From NCBI GenBank assembly GCA_008704415.1, contig VXIS01000010.1, positions 186,001 to 250,000 on the forward strand: a DNA stretch of 64,000 bases, written 5' to 3'. The notes beneath the pieces are model-generated. The model worked only from the letters and a program-made list of their open reading frames with translations. It made no database searches and was not told the DNA's origin. This document shows positions 57,842-64,000 of the stretch, piece after piece (the stretch's first letter is position 1; each line of letters starts with the position of its first letter). Source of the DNA: Sphaerosporella brunnea. Lineage: Eukaryota > Ascomycota > Pezizomycetes > Pezizales > Pyronemataceae. Position numbers and translations under genes: made by a program.

Positions 57842-57859
57842 AAAAAAAAAAAAAAAAAA
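57842..57859 (-). terminator. poly-T RNA polymerase III terminator
   Basis: On the minus strand a run of 17-18 T lies 6 nt after the tRNA-like 3' end, far longer than the 4-6 T needed. Confidence 0.75.
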
Positions 57860-57865
57860 GATAAT

Positions 57866-57967
57866 TGAGGACGCTGGGAATCGAACCCAGATCTTCTCAT
57901 TATGGCCCACCCAAGTCCAATTACTCGGCAGGGCTAGAGATGCGCGGTACCACTGAGCCACGCCCCC
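57866..57967 (-). tRNA. intron-containing tRNA or tRNA-like gene, anticodon unclear
   Basis: Read on the minus strand, GGGGGCG and CGTCCTC form a 7-bp acceptor stem with two G-U pairs. CTGGG TTCGATT CCCAG forms a perfect T arm. The B box GGTTCGATTCC is exact and the A box TGGCTCAGTGG nearly so. The 102-nt length implies an insert of about 29 nt in the anticodon arm, closed by TCTC/GAGA. The D stem is poorly paired. The 5' half resembles alanine (TAGC) and the 3' half elongator methionine (CATAATGAGA), and no standard position-37 intron gives a clean loop, so identity is left open. A pseudogene is possible. Confidence 0.7.
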
Positions 57968-58400
57968 GGATGGTTGGCCCAACCTGTCACCATTGTTCAC
58001 CGCACAGAGTCACCCCACCGGCGGTGGGGCAATGCGATAAGCCACATACAGCATAATCATACCAGATCTGTGGGGCGCCTCGGGAGGCTCAGGCTGGGCT
58101 CGAGCTTTGTTGTGGAGGCTTGGTACTCCGCTGGCATACCGCTGCTAGGTAACGCGACGAATACATCCCCATCACCCCGTCTCAACCCTACCTCCCTCTG
58201 TCCCCCTAACCCTATCTCTCCTCTGTACCGGCGAGGTACCACCTCATATCCAGCACTGTGTTGTTGCTTAAGCACCGGATGAAGCAAACGAATGTTCCGC
58301 CGTGGGAAAGGTTGGGATATGAAACGGAGGTGGGGGTGCCACGTGCCGTTCGTGATTTGCACCATGGGAAGTGACAAATAGGGATCATGATGATCAGGAG

Positions 58401-58459
58401 GGTGCGGATTCGGCCGTGGAAGCGATTCTAGACTCGTGTTCCAGTCTGACAGATCTATC
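58401..58459 (+). pseudogene. acidic C-terminal fragment, copy 4
   Basis: Reads GADSAVEAILDSCSSLTDLSD and stop, preceded by RDHDDQE. Closest to the 57.4-kb copy, one kilobase away in the same orientation. Confidence 0.5.
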
Positions 58460-58639
58460 AGACTGATATATGTGTAACCAGCGGAAGATAGGAAAGATCA
58501 GTGTGTCCGTTCCATAACTGCACCGCTACCGAAATGGACCACCTAAATGTGATTTTATACCCAAGCTCGAGCCGGAATCGAGCTTTTTGAGTTAGGATCA
58601 GGCTCGCGATAGCAGCCCGCCCAAGATGCGAGCTGGCTC

Positions 58640-58990
58640 GTGTGCAACACTAGGCCGCCTGGATATCCATCGTCATCTTCCAACCCAGTAACACAACAAT
58701 CCTCACGAGCGCTTTGCCAAGTATCTTTGGATGGTGACATCGACCGTACTCCCGTGCGCTACGACCAATTTGCACGAAGCCTGTTGATGCTGGAGACGCG
58801 GGAGCATGATAGCGATTTGGGCGGTTATGGCGACTGGCATGTCAAGTTGCCAGTGGGAGAATGGTATCGAGGATGGATAGCTTATGGGGTATCCCCGCTC
58901 AAGATCGGTTCGGTCAAGGAGCCGAAGTCAAGGCCACTAAAGGCGCTCGGTCGTTCAGAAGCAGCTAAAGCGTCGATCACAATCAATTGA
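58640..58990 (+). CDS. unrecognised 116-codon ORF
   Basis: Frame with a plausible folded segment (YDQFARSLLMLETREHD, YGDWHVKLPVGEWYRGWI). The listed start is non-ATG and follows a GGCTCG-rich repeat, so it is probably a fragment of a longer gene. No family recognised. Confidence 0.25.
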   Translation: MCNTRPPGYPSSSSNPVTQQSSRALCQVSLDGDIDRTPVRYDQFARSLLMLETREHDSDLGGYGDWHVKLPVGEWYRGWIAYGVSPLKIGSVKEPKSRPLKALGRSEAAKASITIN

Positions 58991-59387
58991 CTTGTCGATC
59001 CAGCCCAAAACCAACAGTTCCGAGACGAGTGGGAAGAATGCGGAGTGGAACTGCTGGCGGTTTGCTCATAAATCCCTAGAATATACTGGTCGCAGGAGAG
59101 GCGGAAGAATACGGCGGACGTTTCGCTCAGAAGCCAAAAGATTCCGAAACTGAAGGAGCGTAGCAGAAGCGCTGCAGTATTCCGACTCCGTGTTGTACCT
59201 GAGTGATAGGAGGGAAGGTCTTGTGTATCGGGCGAGTTCCAAATTCGTCGTATGCAGAGTGACTCGGAACTGCAGGCGGCGAGGATTGATGGGTAGATTG
59301 AGCGCCTTCACGTTGGATCTGTATCTCATGTTCATTTTCCTTTCCTTGATGTAAGTGTAAGCAAAAACAGTACAGATGCCTGGGGGG

Positions 59388-59545
59388 CCCGCCGGGCGCC
59401 GGGTCTTTTTGGGCCTGGCGGGTGCCCGTTGGCGCCTGGGTCTGGATCCAAAAAGCTTGGTCCAAACGTGCCGTGATTTCAAAAGCCCGTTTCAATCAGT
59501 CCGGTTCAGGCCGCACTCAAAGCCGGACTGGCCGGACTTTTGACA
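59388..59545 (+). repeat. GC-rich dispersed repeat, copy 2
   Basis: Inverted partner of 50297-50475, sharing the gcctgg-ggcccgc start and the agccggactggccgg end. Confidence 0.65.
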
Positions 59546-60326
59546 GCCTTGCCCCACCACCCGCTCCTTGCCTGCGAGGCTACTATGGTGCAGGCAGAAA
59601 TAGTCCTAGTTGTCGCACGGATGTTTTCGTCGGATAGTAAGCAGCGGACACGGTGCAGATAGTGGTCAAAGGGTACGAAGTGGTGGTGACCAAAGTTCAG
59701 AGCGAACGCTGAGGCCAGGCGCACCATCTGCGCTTGGACTGTGACCCCAATAATCACTTTATTGCCCATCTGGGCCTGGCTCTCGCTGTGAGACCCGCCG
59801 GTGATATAGACCTGCGCTCTGTACTCCTCGTCTCCAAAGGTGGCGCCTTCCCTATATGCCTGGGTAATACGCTGAGTCCGTCGCCAGTATTTGAAAATGA
59901 GCGATGGCTTCACAGACACTAGAGCTTCAGGGACCGCCTCCATAACACCTGATGGCTATTAGCTACTGTTGCATTATTGAGGAAGGGTTAAATACCGGGC
60001 AGAGTGTAGGAGCAGTGCTTCCGGGCGTACTGATTGCATGCGCCCCCGTAATGACCGCCATCGTCGAGAGAACCGCTATCGCTGAGAGAGCCGCCATCGC
60101 CGAGAAAACCGCCGCCGCCAAGAGATTCACTGACGCCGCCGAGAGACTCGGCTTCGCCGAGACGACTGCGTTTCCGAGTGCAAGATGCGCTGATGGCGCC
60201 CGCTTGCCGTAATTGTACCTTTCTTTTGTTCGGCCTGCCTATTGAGTTCAAATTGCTGCTGCTGGAGGGTCGTTGTACCAGTGGTATACGACGTTGGGAG
60301 TAGCCGGCATTATGGATTGAAGGCAT
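59506..60326 (-). CDS. possible two-exon gene, unknown function
   Basis: Exon 1 (60326 to about 59998) has an ATG and a basic segment (RPNKRKVQLR), then a Gly/Ser-rich repeat (SLGG, FLGDGGSLSDSG). A 47-nt GT...AG intron (ending CATCAG, with GCTAATA as branch) joins it in frame to exon 2, which reads VMEAVPEALVSVKPSLIFKYWRRTQ and continues to 59506. The in-frame junction supports the model, but the donor (GTATTT) is weak and the protein is unknown. Confidence 0.3.
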
Positions 60327-60603
60327 GACAAAATAACCACAGTGCTCGGACCGAGGTCACTGTTTCCAACAGTGGGTGCATTCCCGTAAGCCTAAAACCA
60401 TGTCATAGGAAAAAAACAGGGTTCCTAGACAAAATTTAGACTTGGATGACCCCCCGATAAGAAGACGAAATCCGTGATTTTAAGGAGGGGGGGACCCCCC
60501 CTCCACGTAACCAAAAGGCATAACCAAAAAATAGAGCCGCAACGTTGATTGGTTGTTTCAACCTCACTTTGCGCAATTGCGGTGGCTGAAGCTTCACGCG
60601 TAG

Positions 60604-61056
60604 CACGGCCTCTTTCTACACCGAGCCCACGCCCCTCCACTCTCACGGTACATCGGATTTGGACTTTTTATTCTTTACGAGACTTTATTCGAGTTGCCTC
60701 AGGCACAAATTATCTGGCCCGACGATGCACAGAAAGCTCAAAAGAGCGACATCATCGCAGCTCGGCCCCCTCGTCTACGTGGGGCGTTTGGTTTTGCAGA
60801 CGGTATGCAAGTTCCGGTAGAGGTCGCAGGGGCTCACTATGTTCAAAATGCTTACTATTCGGGCTGGACTTGCTCACACTTTGTTAACAACCTCTTTTGC
60901 TACGGCCTCGATGGGGCAATAGGCTCTGATGGTTTTCAAAAGCGTGCAACCCTCCTCTTCTGTGTAGTTTTTAGAGCCAGCAACCCTTCCTCTCTGGTTG
61001 GAGACAGTGGGGGTCTGGCGCTGGGATTTGGGAGAGGTTCTGAAACGACATTCTGA
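60604..61056 (+). pseudogene. DDE_Tnp_4 (Harbinger-type) nuclease fragment
   Basis: About 150 codons with LYETLFELPQAQIIWPDDAQ, RPPRLRGAFGFADGMQVPVE (first catalytic Asp in FADG) and QNAYYSGWTCSHFVNNLF, followed by LDGAI. The later part with GSWHD and the catalytic Glu is absent. A TAG precedes the frame and no ATG is present in its conserved part. Confidence 0.8.
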
Positions 61057-61238
61057 AGCTTCAAAGGCGGCAGTAGACGGTTTGAATAAAGTATTGTATG
61101 GTGGTTAAGGTGCTAGTAATTGTTAGAGCTGTATCGTGAATGATGGAGACCTCCACACCTCTTTGCTTTTTATTTTTCTCTCCTCTACCCGCTTGTGAGC
61201 TTGGATTTGTGCCATTGTTGATGTCTTGTTGAGGTAAC

Positions 61239-61305
61239 GCAAGGTGGTGTCGGGTTCGCAAGGTGACGTGGTCGCGAGGTGACGGGGTCGCGAGGTGGGT
61301 CGCGA
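61239..61305. repeat. 16-bp minisatellite
   Basis: About four units of GCGAGGTGACGNGGTC, inside the right part of the Harbinger-like element. Confidence 0.7.
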
Positions 61306-61440
61306 TATCACGGGTACGTTATGAGCGACGTGACTGACATCCTTGATTTTGCTCAAGAAGGATTTACGGTTGGCTAGTTGAGCCCAGATCAGGTAAAATA
61401 TTTAGGTTTTTGGTTTTAGGCTTACGGGAATGCACCCAGT

Positions 61441-64000
61441 ATAACCCTCAAGATATTGGCAGGTGGCAGCGTTGGCAGCTGGTCATGGCGGCGGGGCCGT
61501 GCCATTGAGCTGGTCCCAGCTTTTCACAATCTGTAGTTGCGACCCCATAACCAGAGTAAACTGGTGTTAAACCGGTGGGACTGCGCCGTGTAGAATTATT
61601 GAGCGCATCTTGTTTGGTAGAGAAACGTGGTGTCTGCTCAGAGTTCGCACGCGGGGATAACTGCGTTCATTATGGTCGCCCGTCTCCAGACATCTCCACC
61701 AACCGGGAACGTGCGACGACGATCTGTATAAGTGCCTGCACTATGCCCTGATTGACCCTGGGGAAACCGTCCTTGGCCTGCTAAGCGCGCTGACTCAATG
61801 ACCACCGACAGCGTGTCAACTTTACGTGATGGCAACGCAGCTCATGTCAGGATTTACTAGGTCTATACTACCTGTCAAACAAATCAGATACAAGGGCTGC
61901 GTTAAGGTAATATGAAGGGAATCTAATCCCCCGGCACCTGCTGCTGTCAGCCGTTCTCCTGCTGCTTCAATATCGTGAAGACACCGCCGTTGGACATGTA
62001 ATTCGCTGTGCCAGCGCACTGTACACCATCAAACCATTGCCAGTGCGTGCAGCGTTATCTGGTAGGCACTTCGCATGATGGTGTATCCCGGTGAGCGAAA
62101 TGTCGGCCTCCCCCTCCGGCTACCCAACTAACCTGAACTGCCGCCGTTTTACCCGTGCGTAGTCATCTCCGAGGCTCTGAGAAGAGTGACCTCATTTCTT
62201 GCATCGTTGCTTTGACCCTGCGTGGATTGAACACAGCAAAGACTGTGACGCTACAAGGTTGACCTACTCAGGATTGCTCTCAAAACTACACATTGCACAT
62301 GTCCACCGCGCAGCTCCGGAACCCCCGCCACTCTCCTGTTAACCTACTACCATCAATTTGGCTTTCTTTGAGCGAGACATGTGCGTCCAACGCCTGCACA
62401 AGTGCTGACACGGGTCTGTTTGTACTGAACACCTTATGAGCCAAATCTCTTCCCCTCCAAGCATACTACCTGTTCCTGCCCGAGTGGTTACCCATCACTC
62501 TTAAAGGCGGTCAACCGATGCCCGCCGTGAAAATGCTAGCTGGTCGTCTTCATGGCCGAGGTCTTCTCCTCAGCCGCGCCCCCGCTATCTCCTGTTCTCT
62601 CGCCTCGCCCATCGCATATTCCGTTGTGTTTTGCCGCAGTGTGGTCACCACCCTCCAGCGCGTCGCCGCCCACGGCGAGAGTGGCAACCAGCGGCGTTGA
62701 TAGCCTTCGCATGTATCCCACAACGGTTGTTTCGCAATTCCGCGTCCGGCAGGGCTTGCCGCTGACGTGGGAACTCGGCACGCAGGCGGAGGAACGGCAG
62801 GAGCAGGTAATTGATCCAGTTGCACTCCCTCCAGCACGGGCACGCCGGCCATACATTCAGCACGTTTGGGCGGTGAAAGATGGGGAATGAGAGGCGTGGT
62901 ACAGGGCGTGAGCTTGCCAGAGAAAGGAAAGGTAGAAGGAGCGGTAGCACGAGCCCGTATGGACGCTCTCAGGTCGACCAGCAGACAGCCAGGGGCAGGC
63001 ACGGAAGGAGGCGCAGGCAACATATCTCATCCAGTTGAAGACCAGCAAGTTCAGCGACGGCAGAGGTGCATACATCATGTTGCGGAGCGGAGTGTGCCCA
63101 CATGTACAGGTATTGTTATAGCGGGCAAGCAGCCGGGTCCCAAGTAGCAACAGAGCGGACTCAGCTTTGGTTGCGCCCAGGACTGGTGGACCCGTGCAGT
63201 GTGTAGTATTAACAACAACCCTTGGTCCGTTGAACTACAAGCCTCAAGCCTGGACCACAGATTTCAAGACTTCCATTCACACACGGCCAAAACAACAATA
63301 GCGCAAATCGATTCATTGTTCTCAAAGTCGCTATGACGGACTGCGGCGGTGGAACCTGGTGTGGTCGCGACAGGAGGAGCAGGAGATTTCGTCCACATCT
63401 CAAACACATCACCACCAGGATGTGCGGTGTCAGTGGCAATTCATTTAACAGGTTCAGGGCAATGCGCGTGTAATACACTGTATACCCCGAATTCGGTCCC
63501 TCATTCACGAGTCAAGCACACTGCACTGTGATTATGCAGTTTCGCTGTTTACGTTTAGCCCAGCTGCAGTGCAACGACGGTAGAATAACAAGAAGATCTC
63601 TAGTGTAAAACTGACATTTGCAGAAATTATCACCCGGATTATATTGCATTCACAATTCTGCAAGCGCGCTTTGTCGACCTCGAAAAGCTATTGCAACGCC
63701 GAAGATGGGTGTTGGTAAGCGCTTTCACCGTAGAGTACTGGGTCACCTCGGTTGGACACCATCTTCATCCAGAACGGGCAGTCCTGAACTGGGAGCCGTG
63801 TGTGATAGGTTCAATGCCTGCTGTAACACGTGTCTGATATAGGCCTGCGAACAGATTGTAAGGTGCGTACCTACTGGCAGTGACTGGTACCGGTATCACG
63901 GATTATCACACCTACGACGGCGGTCGCACCGAAACACTGCGATACCTCGAGAGAGACATATAGGAGCAGTGCAGATGTCGGATATTGCACCGATATCTCA
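61441..64000. other. no supported gene
   Basis: Frames up to 157 codons (62550-63023, minus) are Pro/Arg-rich and overlap frames on the other strand. No motifs, terminal repeats or tRNA signatures were seen. Confidence 0.4.

Larger units (their letters stand above)
60374..61437 (+). mobile_element. Harbinger-like DNA transposon, degraded
   Basis: Terminal inverted repeats of 26 bp are perfect (60374-60399 and 61412-61437, starting GGGTGCATTCCCG). The trinucleotide agt flanks both ends (60371-60373 and 61438-61440), the 3-bp duplication size of PIF/Harbinger. The 1,064-bp body holds part of a DDE_Tnp_4 transposase, so it is an internally deleted copy. Perfect ends suggest recent movement despite loss of the enzyme. 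Confidence 0.88.

Noticed and set aside
58012..58028. CCCCACC-GGC-GGTGGGG hairpin as a terminator
   Set aside because: It lies on the 5' side of the minus-strand tRNA-like gene, so it cannot terminate it; no other transcript ends there.
62550..63023. 157-codon minus ORF
   Set aside because: Pro/Arg-rich, mirrored by plus frames of similar length, and without conserved motif.
1..64000. CRISPR arrays, rRNA genes or bacterial operons
   Set aside because: No regularly spaced short repeats with unique spacers, no rRNA signature and no operon-like gene layout; the content is eukaryotic.

Overview
The window looks like a repeat-rich stretch of a filamentous fungal nuclear genome. The evidence is a broken FunK1-type protein kinase (a fungus-specific family), an F-box gene pair whose C-terminal pattern resembles Pezizomycotina families, a Tad-like non-LTR retrotransposon, short introns with a CTAAC-type branch site, TTAGGG-type telomere-like motifs, and a Ty1/copia element primed by the initiator tRNA-Met anticodon stem-loop. 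The Pezizomycotina placement is an inference; the kingdom is much safer. No rRNA, CRISPR array or prokaryotic feature was seen.

Layout. 0.6-3.0 kb: a broken piggyBac-like transposase, minus strand. 3.4-4.9 kb: an unrecognised, frame-disrupted coding remnant. 4.9-11.4 kb: a nearly complete Tad-like LINE, minus strand, with ORF1, a TAATG overlap and ORF2 carrying one in-frame TAG. 11.6-14.2 kb: an internally deleted copia element with LTRs, primer-binding site and polypurine tract. 14.2-24.3 kb: about 10 kb in which I can support no gene. 24.3-26.9 kb: a solo LTR, a minisatellite, an inverted-repeat-bounded transposon remnant with a CCHC knuckle, and a coiled-coil/HNH-like ORF. 27.0-29.3 kb: a short 3' tail of a Tad element beside a possible gene joining a C2H2-like finger, an acidic linker and a divergent kinesin-motor-like NTPase. 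29.3-33.8 kb: only fragments and short repeats.

33.8-40.3 kb: an F-box pseudogene (paralogue of the gene at 48.5 kb), a MITE with 21-bp terminal inverted repeats, and the FunK1 pseudogene. 40.4-46.9 kb: a mosaic of degraded repeats: a satellite with a period near 158 bp, a 5'-truncated Tad copy, a roughly 130-200 bp dispersed repeat in four copies, a solo copia LTR, acidic ORF remnants and a 63-bp coding minisatellite. 48.4-49.5 kb: the best host gene candidate, an F-box-like protein of 321 residues with one short intron. 50-56 kb: a GC-rich repeat, a solo LTR with a perfect 5-bp target duplication, a hAT remnant, and an ORF with an inverted paralogous fragment. 57-61.4 kb: a tRNA-like gene with a poly-T terminator, recurring acidic C-terminal exon fragments, and a Harbinger-like element with 26-bp perfect inverted repeats and a 3-bp target duplication. 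61.4-64 kb: nothing I can support.

Most of the window is therefore transposon-derived. The only genes I would treat as potentially intact host genes are the F-box gene at 48.5 kb, the tRNA-like gene, and with less certainty the finger/kinesin-like gene. The Tad LINE is the most complete mobile element and has two 3'-end relatives here, which makes comparison of 3'-end structure possible inside the window.
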